From positions 1-44,515 of the forward strand of contig JBBFKQ010000011.1 in assembly GCA_037481935.1 (NCBI GenBank): a DNA stretch of 44,515 nt, read 5' to 3'. The position numbers and the translations under genes are program-made. Of this stretch, positions 16,609-24,646 are shown in pieces. Origin of the DNA: Aquificaceae bacterium. GTDB lineage: Bacteria > Aquificota > Aquificia > Aquificales > Aquificaceae. Position 1 is the first letter of the stretch, and each line of letters opens with the position of its first letter. The notes below the pieces were generated by a model that saw nothing but the letters and a program-made list of their open reading frames with translations, was not told where the DNA came from and did not search any database.

Positions 16609-17277
16609 ATGAAGCTTTTTCAGGAACTTGAAGAGACAAAAAACCTTGTTCTTATGATGGCTGGTCTTGTAAAGGAGGCTGTGGATAAGGCTATAGAGTC
16701 TCTCAACAAGCAAGATTTAGAGCTGGCAGAAGAAATCATAAAGGGCGATGACCAGATTGACCAGATGGAGGTGGAGATAGAAAGAAGATGTATAAGGATG
16801 ATAGCCCTCTATCAGCCAGAGGCGGTTGACCTGAGGCTTATAATGGGTATATACAAGATTGTTTCCGACCTAGAGAGAATTGCAGACGAGGCAGAGAACA
16901 TAGCAGAGCGGTCAATTCTTCTTGCACAGGAGCCTCCACTGAAACCTTACATAAACCTGAACCTTATGGCTGCAAATGTAAAGAGCATGATAGAGGATGC
17001 GGTGCTTTCCTTTTTCCAGAGGGATACGGCTCTTGCCAAAAAGGTAATAGAGAGGGACGATATGATGGATGAGCTATACCATCAGGTTCAGAGGGAGCTC
17101 ATAACCTACATGCTGGAAGACCACAGAAACATAAAGAGGTCTCTGCACCTTTCCTTCATAGCAAGACACTTTGAAAGGATGGCAGACCATGCAGAAAACA
17201 TAGCGGAGATGACTATATACTGGTCTGAAGGAGAGGTGGTAAAGCATCAGCACATAAAGGAGAAGGAGATGCATTGA
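16609..17277 (+). CDS. phoU: PhoU family phosphate-signalling protein
   Basis: This cytoplasmic protein of about 222 residues has two repeated three-helix PhoU domains. The metal-binding signatures are EAVDLRLIMGIYKIVSDLER with DEAENIAERSI in the first half, and RSLHLSFIARHFERMADHAE in the second. PhoU damps the Pst transporter and phosphate sensor kinase. The two adjacent ATG codons are at 16606 and 16609; spacing from AGGAGGG (16597-16603) favours 16609. No pst genes are in view. The next gene, a histidine kinase, overlaps it by 4 bp. Confidence 0.93.
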   Translation: MKLFQELEETKNLVLMMAGLVKEAVDKAIESLNKQDLELAEEIIKGDDQIDQMEVEIERRCIRMIALYQPEAVDLRLIMGIYKIVSDLERIADEAENIAERSILLAQEPPLKPYINLNLMAANVKSMIEDAVLSFFQRDTALAKKVIERDDMMDELYHQVQRELITYMLEDHRNIKRSLHLSFIARHFERMADHAENIAEMTIYWSEGEVVKHQHIKEKEMH

Positions 17278-19001
17278 GGCTATACCTCGCCTTTATCCTT
17301 TCCTTCCTTACCTTCACACTCATAAACGTAGCTTTTCTTGATAACCTGAGGGAGATATGGGGTATAAGCTACCCCCTGGTGCTCCTAGTCATAAACCTTG
17401 ACCTCCTTGTCCTGTTTGCAGTCTTTGTAATATTTTTCAGGAAGTTTATAAAAACCTACCTTACAGGCAGGAAAGGACCCCTGAGGCGCAAGCTTTCCAC
17501 AAGCCTCCTTCTTTACATAATAACACCCCTCATTTTTCTCAACGTAGCAACCGCCATAATCCTCCTTCAGTCTACAAAATCCTTCATAAGTGGACAGCTC
17601 AAGGAAGTGGCAAGGAAGTCTGAAAGGCTCAATTTCATGATTGAGGAAGAGGAAAAAAGAAGGGTTGAAGGCTACAGAGAAGTTTTCAGATTGCTGAAAG
17701 AAAATGGTATGAAGCCAGAAGCATTTAAATCCTTCGAAGATGTGGTTGAAGTTGAAAAGGACCCGAAATGTAGAGAGACTATAAGTGAAAAGGCATACAC
17801 ATTATGCTTTGATGGCTACAGACTTCTTATTGCCAGAGAAGCCGGAATAAACTCTCTTATGAGAGACATAGCCCAGACCGCCACAGAACTCAGAAACATG
17901 GTAAAGGCAAGAGACATAATAGGGGGAGTGTATGTTTACTTTATAGTTCTTGCGGGTTTTGTCTCTTTTCTTTCTGCAGTATGGTTTGGTAATCTTGTGG
18001 CAAGGCATGTGAGCCTTCCCCTTGAAAAGCTGTCTCAGAGGGCGGGGGAAATAGCAAGAGGTAACTTTGAGGTCAAAGTGGATGTGCCCCAGACAGGCGA
18101 TGAGGTTCAGGAGCTTGCAAAAAGCTTTGTCAGTATGAAGGAAGAGCTAAAAGGTCTATACGACAGGCTCAGCAAGGAAAGGGAAGTTCTCCTTACCCTG
18201 TTCAATGCCCTGCCTGTGGGCATAGCCTTCCTCTCAAGGGAAGGCGAGCAGTTTTACAACAGAACCTATGAAGAGCTTTCTAAGAAGGCAAACATAAGGC
18301 AGAGCGTGATAGAGCTTGAGATTGGTAAAGTAATAGTATACGAAGACCTTGAGGCGGTCATTCTTGCCGAGCGTTTCAAAACATGGCAGATGGCAGTGAA
18401 AAGGATAGCCCACGAGATAAAAAACCCCCTCACACCCATAAGTCTCAACCTTGAGAGACTTCTAAGGTCTCTGCAAAGAGGACAGTGTGATATGGAACGA
18501 ATCGCCCAGATGGCAGAGCTGATGCTTGAGGAAATACAGAGAATTAAGGAAACCATTGACCAGTTTAGGAGCCTTTCCACAGACACAGAACCTCAGTTTG
18601 GAGAGGTTGACATGGGTGCAACCCTCCGTCAGATGGCAGGGCTCTATGAAGGATTAGAGATAGAGGTTATGGGAGAATTGAAGCTTGTGGGAGATGAGCG
18701 ACTGCTCAGGGACATGTTTTTTAACCTCTTCAACAACAGCCTGGAATGGGGGGCAAAGAGAGTACTGGTTGGGCTGGGGAAAGACACCATAACTTACAGG
18801 GATGATGGGGTGGGCATAGAGGAGGGTAAAGAAGAGTTAATCTTTATGCCCTACCATTCAGAGAATCCCAAGGGTATGGGTCTCGGGCTTGCCATAGTAA
18901 GGCACATAGCAGAGCTTCATGGCTGGCGGGTGAGGGCTGTTCCTGATAAAAAGGGTTTCTATGCGGTCTTTGAACTCAGTTCAAGAAATGGAAGTATCTG
19001 A
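17274..19001 (+). CDS. NtrY-like membrane sensor histidine kinase
   Basis: This 575-residue kinase has three membrane segments in the first 100 residues, a short external region at about 100-210, a fourth segment at 215-240, HAMP (about 243-297), a degenerate PAS-like stretch (about 303-350), then the kinase core. The phospho-acceptor is H380 in RIAHEIKNPLTPISLNLERL. The N box is LFNNSLEWG (485-493), G1 RDDGVGI and G2 GMGLGLAIV. The HEIKNPLTPI wording is that of NtrY rather than PhoR kinases. It starts with TTG at 17274, overlapping the phoU stop (TTGA), so it is likely phosphate-related by context. No response-regulator gene is adjacent. Confidence 0.85.
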   Translation: MRLYLAFILSFLTFTLINVAFLDNLREIWGISYPLVLLVINLDLLVLFAVFVIFFRKFIKTYLTGRKGPLRRKLSTSLLLYIITPLIFLNVATAIILLQSTKSFISGQLKEVARKSERLNFMIEEEEKRRVEGYREVFRLLKENGMKPEAFKSFEDVVEVEKDPKCRETISEKAYTLCFDGYRLLIAREAGINSLMRDIAQTATELRNMVKARDIIGGVYVYFIVLAGFVSFLSAVWFGNLVARHVSLPLEKLSQRAGEIARGNFEVKVDVPQTGDEVQELAKSFVSMKEELKGLYDRLSKEREVLLTLFNALPVGIAFLSREGEQFYNRTYEELSKKANIRQSVIELEIGKVIVYEDLEAVILAERFKTWQMAVKRIAHEIKNPLTPISLNLERLLRSLQRGQCDMERIAQMAELMLEEIQRIKETIDQFRSLSTDTEPQFGEVDMGATLRQMAGLYEGLEIEVMGELKLVGDERLLRDMFFNLFNNSLEWGAKRVLVGLGKDTITYRDDGVGIEEGKEELIFMPYHSENPKGMGLGLAIVRHIAELHGWRVRAVPDKKGFYAVFELSSRNGSI

Positions 19002-19447
19002 AGAACTCTTATAAGATGATTTTCCCATATAATTTCCAGCTCCTCCATAACTGCCTTCTCCTGCTCTTCCGGGGATAGCTTTTTGAAACTTTCAGACTTT
19101 ACACCTCTCTCGTGCAGAAGAAGCGGAACAAAAACCTTCCCTATGGAATAAAAGGCAAAGGCAAGCTCCCTGTCTGAAAGATGGGGAAAACCGTTAAAGG
19201 TTTTGTAGGTCTTTATACCTGCCCAATTGGTCCAGTATCTGACCTCTGGGTCCTCAAGCCTCTTTTCATAGCCTCCCACATACATGGATATCAGGGCTTT
19301 GAAAAGCCTTTCATCCCTATCTGGGTAGAGGCCTGCTATCTCCTCAGCCAGTTGTTCCAAATCCCTTGAGCTTATTTCTCCATAATCTTTCAGAAACTGT
19401 TCTTTCCACCCCTCATACCTTATGAACTTCTGATGGGGCACCCTCAA
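18959..19447 (-). CDS. Conserved-looking hypothetical protein
   Basis: I do not recognise this 162-residue protein. It is soluble, rich in charged and aromatic residues (KFIRYEGWKEQFLKDYGEIS, RYWTNWAGIKTYKTF) and has no membrane segment or cysteine motif. It starts with TTG overlapping the stop of the zinc-ribbon gene (TTGA), so it is probably co-translated with it as the last gene of the long minus-strand run. Its 3' end overlaps the convergent kinase gene by 43 bp. The tight operon position argues it is real. Confidence 0.65.
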   Translation of the reverse strand: MRVPHQKFIRYEGWKEQFLKDYGEISSRDLEQLAEEIAGLYPDRDERLFKALISMYVGGYEKRLEDPEVRYWTNWAGIKTYKTFNGFPHLSDRELAFAFYSIGKVFVPLLLHERGVKSESFKKLSPEEQEKAVMEELEIIWENHLIRVLQILPFLELSSKTA

Positions 19448-20013
19448 CCCGTTTCCTCCGACCTCTCATACTCAGGGCATTCAAGGGTTGAAAGGTCAAC
19501 CTGAGGAGTCACTTCCCTTGTGTCTGTATGATAGCCACACACAAAGCATTCAATGGATACGGCATATCCCACATGCATGTGACCTATATCCCAGCCACAG
19601 AGAGGACACTCTCCTTCTCCAGCCCTGAGAAGCTCCATCAGCCTGTTCCCGTTTCTGAGACCTGCCTGCACAGCCTTTACCCTGTCTATTGACCTCTGCA
19701 CCTCATCGCTGTTCCATTCGGAGCCACAATCAAGACATCTGTATTCAGCATAGCTTCCTTCCTTTATGAGCCTTATAACCTTTGTAGAACCGCACCGGTC
19801 ATCTATGCATATTTCCCCAATGAGCTTTCTTCCCAGCCTGTCCAGCATGTTTTTGAAATCCTCCTGAGTGAGTCTCATGGGCACATCGTAAGCCCTGTAG
19901 CCACAACACTGACATTCTGCCTCCACCCTTGGATAGGGCTCGTCATATTCACAGACCTTGAGGGCTATCCTTTTGCAGTATGGACACAGCTCAAGATGGG
20001 TTATGCAGACCAT
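19444..20013 (-). CDS. Protein with three tandem zinc-ribbon-like modules
   Basis: This 189-residue protein is built from three pairs of cysteine knuckles: CPYC with CQCC (about residues 10 to 37), CIDDRC with CLDC (about 69 to 96), and CPLC with CFVC (about 136 to 159). Such ribbons bind zinc or, less often, iron. No enzyme domain is visible. A strong ribosome site (AAGGAGG) precedes the ATG. It lies downstream of mobB and shares the run with the formate dehydrogenase genes, so a maturation or regulatory role is possible but unproven. Confidence 0.7.
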   Translation of the reverse strand: MVCITHLELCPYCKRIALKVCEYDEPYPRVEAECQCCGYRAYDVPMRLTQEDFKNMLDRLGRKLIGEICIDDRCGSTKVIRLIKEGSYAEYRCLDCGSEWNSDEVQRSIDRVKAVQAGLRNGNRLMELLRAGEGECPLCGWDIGHMHVGYAVSIECFVCGYHTDTREVTPQVDLSTLECPEYERSEETG

Positions 20014-20025
20014 AACAGCCTCCTT

Positions 20026-20457
20026 CTATAACATGTTATACCTTTTCAAAAGTTCAGCCAGCTCTCTGTCCTTCTGAGTAGGTGTTTTCAAAGCCTCCAA
20101 GAACTTCCTGTCCATTTCTTCACCCTTTTCAAATCTTTTTTCAATCTCCTTGCTCTTGTCCTCAAAGGGCTTTATCATACTTCTCCTATCCCATATGGCA
20201 AAGCCTATGGTGGCTGCTGTAATTCTTACAAAGGCACCAGCCATGATACCCATGTAGGTAAGTAACATGTCTATCTTTTTGTCCACCTGCTCAAATCTTT
20301 TGTCAATCTGATTAAAAGCAACCTCTACCTTTGTTTCAAGTTTTTCCATACGAATGTAAATGCTCCTGAGCATTTCCCTGTCTTCAAGGGTAAAGGGAAC
20401 CTCCCTGGCATGTGCTATAGAGAGCAGAAGTGTGATAAGAATGAACAGAACAAACAT
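20026..20457 (-). CDS. Small membrane-anchored coiled-coil protein
   Basis: This 143-residue protein has an N-terminal hydrophobic signal (FVLFILITLLLSIAHA, residues 2-17). A heptad-rich coiled coil follows (RMEKLETKVEVAFNQIDKRF and onwards), then a central membrane segment at about 85-100 (GIMAGAFVRITAATIGFAIW) and a charged tail. It has the look of a small-family exported protein of unknown function. A ribosome site (GGAGGAG) overlaps the end of mobB, whose stop is 1 bp from this ATG. The last codons lie in a 14-bp perfect palindrome, TATAACATGTTATA (20027-20040). Confidence 0.65.
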   Translation of the reverse strand: MFVLFILITLLLSIAHAREVPFTLEDREMLRSIYIRMEKLETKVEVAFNQIDKRFEQVDKKIDMLLTYMGIMAGAFVRITAATIGFAIWDRRSMIKPFEDKSKEIEKRFEKGEEMDRKFLEALKTPTQKDRELAELLKRYNML

Positions 20458-20458
20458 A

Positions 20459-20872
20459 TCACTCCTCCAGTATATAATCTATCACCTTCTGCAGGTTTTC
20501 AAGCCCCATGACCCTAAATCCCTCAAGCTCAAGCCCTCCTAGAACAACCCTCTTTATGCCCTCCAGACCCTTCCATCCCTCCAGAATTACAAGGTCAAAA
20601 TCTGAGAAGTATTTTTCCACCACCTCAAGAGGGTTATCATATACCTTCTCCCAGAGGGTAAGCTTTTCTGGAGAAAGGAGCCCAACCTTCTCTGTGAGCC
20701 TGAAGATTCTGTGGGTGTCGCTGCCTTCCTTATCTGTGATGCCATGTCCCTTAGGGTCGTGCTTGAGATAACCAACTCTTAAACCCATTGCCTGCAACCG
20801 GGGGATGAGAGCTTCTATGAGTGTGGTTTTTCCGGCGTTATGGTGTCCTACTATGCTCACTATCTTTGGCAC
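20459..20872 (-). CDS. mobB: Molybdopterin-guanine dinucleotide biosynthesis adapter MobB
   Basis: This small P-loop GTPase of about 137 residues has Walker A GHHNAGKTTLIEAL near the N-terminus, the MobB-specific LKHDPKGHGITDKEGSDTHR, and VILEGWKG at about 95. MobB helps MobA attach GMP to molybdopterin, giving the bis-MGD cofactor used by formate dehydrogenase. The frame starts at TTG 20878, but AAGGAG is best spaced for GTG 20872. It overlaps plsC upstream. Its presence in the same co-oriented run as fdnGHI is functionally sensible. Confidence 0.88.
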   Translation of the reverse strand: MPKIVSIVGHHNAGKTTLIEALIPRLQAMGLRVGYLKHDPKGHGITDKEGSDTHRIFRLTEKVGLLSPEKLTLWEKVYDNPLEVVEKYFSDFDLVILEGWKGLEGIKRVVLGGLELEGFRVMGLENLQKVIDYILEE

Positions 20873-21497
20873 GGGCAAGCTCCTTTATGCTTTCCATTAT
20901 ATCCTCTGCCACTCTCCTGTAACCCCTGAGACTGTCCTCTTCGTGGTATACTCTGCCTTTTCCTATGAAGACTCTAATGGGATGTCCAGGTTTTGGAAAC
21001 TTTGCTCCCCTTGGAAAAACCATATCCGTGCCTTCAATGTAAACAGGAAGGACCTGTTTCTGGCTTTTGACAGCCAGAAGACCAATACCCAGTTTAGGCT
21101 TCAGAAATTCACCAGGCTTTGCCCTCGTTCCCTCTGGAAATATGCACACCTTACAGCCGGAGTGCATGAGCTCAAGGGCTAGCTCAAGCACTTCAATGTC
21201 TCCAGAGCCTCGTCTGACAGGCAAAGCACCCATGTGAGGAAGTAGCTTTCCAAGGACCGGCACTCTGAAGAGCTCTTCCTTTGCAAGGAATCTGAGAGGC
21301 TCCGGGAATACGCTGTTAAGCACTGGTGGGTCAAGGTGGCTTCTGTGGTTGCTGGCCACTATGCAGGCCTCTGATGGTATATTTTCAAATCCGAAGACTT
21401 CTATGCGGAAAAGACTCCTGAAGGCTCTTTTAACTGGTGGGCACAGTGGGGCAAGGAATACCCTTGCAAGACTACTCACAGGACAACCACGGGACAT
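20838..21497 (-). CDS. plsC: 1-acyl-sn-glycerol-3-phosphate acyltransferase (PlsC family)
   Basis: This 219-residue acyltransferase makes phosphatidic acid at the inner membrane. The catalytic NHRSHLDPPVLN (HX4D) and the FPEGTRAKPGEF substrate motif are in the right order and distance. The start ATG at 21497 has a good AAGGAG 6 nt upstream inside the end of the Usp gene; an internal GTG at 21479 would overlap the Usp stop but lacks such a site. It overlaps mobB at its 3' end. Confidence 0.9.
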   Translation of the reverse strand: MSRGCPVSSLARVFLAPLCPPVKRAFRSLFRIEVFGFENIPSEACIVASNHRSHLDPPVLNSVFPEPLRFLAKEELFRVPVLGKLLPHMGALPVRRGSGDIEVLELALELMHSGCKVCIFPEGTRAKPGEFLKPKLGIGLLAVKSQKQVLPVYIEGTDMVFPRGAKFPKPGHPIRVFIGKGRVYHEEDSLRGYRRVAEDIMESIKELARAKDSEHSRTP

Positions 21498-22264
21498 TTT
21501 AGACTCCTTATTAGATGTAGGGAAACACTGCCTATTCTCTCTCTCATACCTCTTCCTCTTCTTCCCACAACTACCAGGTCATAGTCGCTGGAGTTTATGA
21601 ACCTTACCATATCCCTGTAGGGGTCCCCCTCAAGAAGTATTAAGTTCATCTCCTTTTCACCGAACATATCGGTAAACATGTGCCTTGCCTCTTCTCTTTT
21701 GTCCTCAAGGCTCTTCATGTAATCCCCACTGTCCAGCTTATTCTTTAATCTGACAATGTTGATGGAATAAAGGAGGTCAAAGTCAAAGGGGAAGAGCTCC
21801 TTTAGCTCAAAGACAAACTCCACCTGCCTTAGGGACCTTTCTGAAAAGTCTACAGGGAGGCAAACCTTTTTTATGTCTGCCCTTGCACCTTCCCTGTAGA
21901 CCCAGAGCTTCAGGCTGTCGGTGCCGGATATTATCCATTCTGGTATTGACCTTCTAAAAAGCTGTCTTCTGTATTTTACAAACAGGAGGTCGTAGCTATC
22001 CTGAAGGTGTTCCAGTGTGTTATCAGCAGCGCCGGGAAGGGTGTGAAGTTCGTAATCCTGAAAAAGCTCGCCCACAAACTTCCTCAAGGCATTCTCTCTT
22101 TCCTCTGAGGGCTTTGAAAAGAAGTTCATAAGGTCCCCAAAAAGGTTCTCCTCTTCCACCAGTAGAAAGTGAGGCTTTATTTTGGCTTTTGATAGAATTG
22201 ACCTCACATACAAAAGGTAGTCATAATCTTCTTGCCATATATGAACTGCAACCCTTCCAAACAT
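21476..22264 (-). CDS. Universal stress protein family (tandem or extended UspA)
   Basis: This 262-residue cytoplasmic protein has a C-terminal half that is a typical UspA domain, starting at about VCLPVDFSERSLRQVEF and ending with the nucleotide-binding VVVGRRGRGMRERIGSVSLH and LKCPVVVL. The GRRGRG-plus-GS pattern fits ATP-binding Usp. The N-terminal half (about 125 residues) lacks this signature and may be a degenerate second domain. Its ATG overlaps the thrS stop by one base (TAATG). Role is probably stress response or signalling. Confidence 0.8.
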   Translation of the reverse strand: MFGRVAVHIWQEDYDYLLYVRSILSKAKIKPHFLLVEEENLFGDLMNFFSKPSEERENALRKFVGELFQDYELHTLPGAADNTLEHLQDSYDLLFVKYRRQLFRRSIPEWIISGTDSLKLWVYREGARADIKKVCLPVDFSERSLRQVEFVFELKELFPFDFDLLYSINIVRLKNKLDSGDYMKSLEDKREEARHMFTDMFGEKEMNLILLEGDPYRDMVRFINSSDYDLVVVGRRGRGMRERIGSVSLHLIRSLKCPVVVL

Positions 22265-24183
22265 TACTCCCTATTTTTAACCTTTTGAAGAAGCATATGG
22301 AGGAAACTCTCTGGAGGCATGGAGCCGAGATTTCCCTCTCTTTTACCTCGCACCGAGATGCTTCTGCTTTCCAGCTCTTTGTCTCCAAGAACCACCACAT
22401 AGGGCACTTTCTGAAGCTCCGCATCCCTTATGCGTGCGTTAAGCCTCTCATCCCTGAGGTCTGTTTCAACTCTTATACCATGCTCTTTCAGGAGATTTTC
22501 CACCTCTCTTGCATAGTCTCCATGCTTTTCAGGGGATATGGGTATTACCCTTACCTGCACTGGTGAGAGCCAGAGGGGCAGCAGTCCTGCATAGTGTTCA
22601 AGAAGAACTCCCACGAACCTCTCTATGGAGCCAAAGATGGCTCTGTGAACCATGTAGGGCCGGTGCCTTCTGTTGTCGGGTCCTACGTATTCCATGTCAA
22701 AGCGTTCCGGGAGGTTAAAGTCAAACTGTATGGTGGAACACTGCCAGAGCCTGCCTATAGCATCCCTTATTTTTACATCAATCTTTGGTCCGTAAAAGGC
22801 TCCGCCGCCCTCGTCCACCTCGTAGGGAAGCCCCACCTTTTCTACAGCCTTTCTGAGAGCTCCTTCTGCCAGCTCCCACTGCTCTGGGGAGCCTATGGCA
22901 TCGGAAGGCTTTGTGGATATGTATACCTTGAAGTCTTCAAAGCCAAAGTCCCTGAGCATTCCCACTGCAAAGTCAAGGGTCTCGTGAATCACATCCTCCA
23001 CCTGCTCAGGAGTGCATATAATGTGGGCGTCATCCTGAGTAAAACCTCTGACCCTCATGAGTCCGTGGAGCACCCCTGACATCTCATACCTGTATACGGT
23101 GCCCAGCTCTGCCAGTTTGAGAGGCAGTTCTCTGTAGCTCCTGACCTTGCTCTTGTATACGGCTATGTGGAAGGGGCAGTTCATGGGCTTTACAAAATAC
23201 TCCTCGTGCTCTATGTCCATGGGGGAAAACATGTTTGGTCTGTAGTAATCAAGGTGTCCGCTTGTCTGCCAGAGCCTTGCGTTTCCCACATGGGGTGTGT
23301 ATACGAGCTGATATCCTCTCTTTATGTGCTCTTCTTTCCAGTAGTCCTCAAGGGTCTTCCTCAGTATTGCACCCTTTGGAAGCCATATGACAAGCCCGGC
23401 ACCCACCTCATCCTCTATAAGAAAAAGCTCAAGCTCTTTGCCAAGCCTTCTGTGGTCTCTTCTTCTGGCTTCTTCGTAGAACCTCAGCCTTTCCTCAAGC
23501 TCCTTTTTGTCCCAGAAGGCTATGCCGTATATCCTCTGGAGCATGGGTCTGGAGGAATCCCCCATCCAGTAGGCTCCTGCCACATGGGTGAGCTTGAACT
23601 CCCCCACCATGCCCGTTGAGGGCACATGTGGTCCTCTACAGAGGTCTGTAAAGCCATCCTGACCGTAGACAGATATGGTTTCCTGCGGGTCTATCCTGTC
23701 TATTATCTCCAGTTTGTATTTTTCCTTCATTTCTGAGAAGAGCCTTATGGATTCTTCCCTCTGGAGCTCCTTTCTGAAAAGGGGATAGTTTTTTGCGATT
23801 ATCTCCCTCATCTTCTCCTCAATCTTTGGGAGGTCCTCTGAGCTCAGGGTGTGCCCTTCTATTTCCACATCGTAGTAAAATCCCTCTTCCGTTGTGGGTC
23901 CAACGCCTAAATGAACCCTGTCGTAGCCATAAAGCTCCTTGAGAGCCTGAGCCATTATGTGCGAAAGGGTATGCCTCATTATATGGAGGCTCTCAGGGTC
24001 TTCTTTAAAGATGGGTGTTATCTCCATACTCTCCCTTATGGGAGTCAGAAGGTCTACAAGCCTTGAGCCAGATTTTCCACCCACAGCATTTTCAATGCCA
24101 AGGGTCTTAAAAACATCACCCAGGGGCGTTCCCTTATCTATAAAAAGCTCTTTGCCGTTAACCCTTACTGAAACCTTCTCCAT
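22264..24183 (-). CDS. thrS: Threonyl-tRNA synthetase
   Basis: This 639-residue class II synthetase charges tRNA-Thr. In order it has a TGS domain (residues 1-60), the editing domain with HTLSHIMAQALKEL and the HVPSTG region, the catalytic core with MNCPFHIAVYKSKVRSYRELP and MRVRGFTQDDAHIICTPEQ, and the anticodon-binding domain from about 535 (VRVIPISPEKHGDYAREVEN). Length and domain order are normal. It has its own -10 (TATAAT) 7 nt before the ATG and no ribosome site, so it may be transcribed both from this leaderless promoter and by read-through. Confidence 0.97.
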   Translation of the reverse strand: MEKVSVRVNGKELFIDKGTPLGDVFKTLGIENAVGGKSGSRLVDLLTPIRESMEITPIFKEDPESLHIMRHTLSHIMAQALKELYGYDRVHLGVGPTTEEGFYYDVEIEGHTLSSEDLPKIEEKMREIIAKNYPLFRKELQREESIRLFSEMKEKYKLEIIDRIDPQETISVYGQDGFTDLCRGPHVPSTGMVGEFKLTHVAGAYWMGDSSRPMLQRIYGIAFWDKKELEERLRFYEEARRRDHRRLGKELELFLIEDEVGAGLVIWLPKGAILRKTLEDYWKEEHIKRGYQLVYTPHVGNARLWQTSGHLDYYRPNMFSPMDIEHEEYFVKPMNCPFHIAVYKSKVRSYRELPLKLAELGTVYRYEMSGVLHGLMRVRGFTQDDAHIICTPEQVEDVIHETLDFAVGMLRDFGFEDFKVYISTKPSDAIGSPEQWELAEGALRKAVEKVGLPYEVDEGGGAFYGPKIDVKIRDAIGRLWQCSTIQFDFNLPERFDMEYVGPDNRRHRPYMVHRAIFGSIERFVGVLLEHYAGLLPLWLSPVQVRVIPISPEKHGDYAREVENLLKEHGIRVETDLRDERLNARIRDAELQKVPYVVVLGDKELESRSISVRGKREGNLGSMPPESFLHMLLQKVKNRE

Positions 24184-24190
24184 AGGGTTA

Positions 24191-24196
24191 ATTATA
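24191..24196 (-). promoter_or_regulatory. -10 element of thrS, leaderless spacing
   Basis: TATAAT on the minus strand (24196-24191) is separated from the thrS ATG (24183) by exactly 7 nt. No Shine-Dalgarno sequence is present. Confidence 0.5.
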
Positions 24197-24202
24197 TATT
24201 CT

Positions 24203-24535
24203 TCAGAGCCCGAGGGCAGACCTTACTATACTCAGTCTATCTTTGAGTTTATCCTGCTCCTTCTCTTCAGAGAAGAAACTCAAAACTTCCCCTTCATCAA
24301 GGTAGACCTTCCCCCTCTCCCTAATCTTCTCAGCCACAAAGTCCACCACTGCAAGGAGCTTCTTGCACCTTCTGGTAGCCTTTACCCTTATGTCTTTCAC
24401 GCTGTCTGGAGTGCCTCTTATAAAGAAGGTGACAGAGTGACAGCCCGAGGTGCACTTCCCGAGTGTCTGGTAACCTTCGGGTGGCTCTTCTACTAGATTT
24501 TTAAGCCCCTGTGATACGTAGTCTGCAACCCTCAT
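24203..24535 (-). CDS. Possible IscU/NifU-N-like scaffold protein
   Basis: This is a 110-residue soluble protein. Three cysteines (C28 and C32 in GKCTSGCHSVTFFI, C57 in ATRRCKKLLAVVDFVAEK) lie where a distant NifU/IscU fold would place two of its cluster ligands, and the beta-strand then helix pattern around them also fits. The match is weak and the usual third ligand near the C-terminus is missing, so the function is open. It has its own TATAAT 7 nt before the ATG, starting 16 bp after the tRNA-Sec gene. thrS follows within 20 bp. Confidence 0.45.
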   Translation of the reverse strand: MRVADYVSQGLKNLVEEPPEGYQTLGKCTSGCHSVTFFIRGTPDSVKDIRVKATRRCKKLLAVVDFVAEKIRERGKVYLDEGEVLSFFSEEKEQDKLKDRLSIVRSALGL

Positions 24536-24542
24536 GGTTAAA

Positions 24543-24548
24543 ATTATA
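24543..24548 (-). promoter_or_regulatory. -10 element of the IscU-like gene, leaderless spacing
   Basis: TATAAT on the minus strand (24548-24543) lies 7 nt before the ATG at 24535 and 2 bp after the end of tRNA-Sec. Its upstream promoter half would therefore lie within the tRNA gene. Confidence 0.45.
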
Positions 24549-24550
24549 AC

Positions 24551-24646
24551 CGGGAGAGTGAGGGAATCGAACCCTCCAGGGACCCCTCGCAGGACCCCTC
24601 ACGGGATTTGAAGTCCCGGGACCGCACCAGCGCATCAAACTCTCCC
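24551..24646 (-). tRNA. selC: tRNA-Sec (TCA), selenocysteine tRNA
   Basis: This tRNA of about 96 nt reads UGA. The 8-bp acceptor stem GGGAGAGT/ACTCTCCC is the extended stem typical of bacterial tRNA-Sec. The anticodon arm CGGGACTTCAAATCCCG exposes TCA. A long variable arm (GGGGTCC pairing with GGGGTCCC across TGCGA) precedes the T-arm GAGGGTTCGATTCCCTC. The discriminator is G and CCA is not encoded. Its first base is the last base of the upstream lipoyl-protein stop codon. It lies in the formate dehydrogenase run and would decode the UGA in fdnG. Confidence 0.96.
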
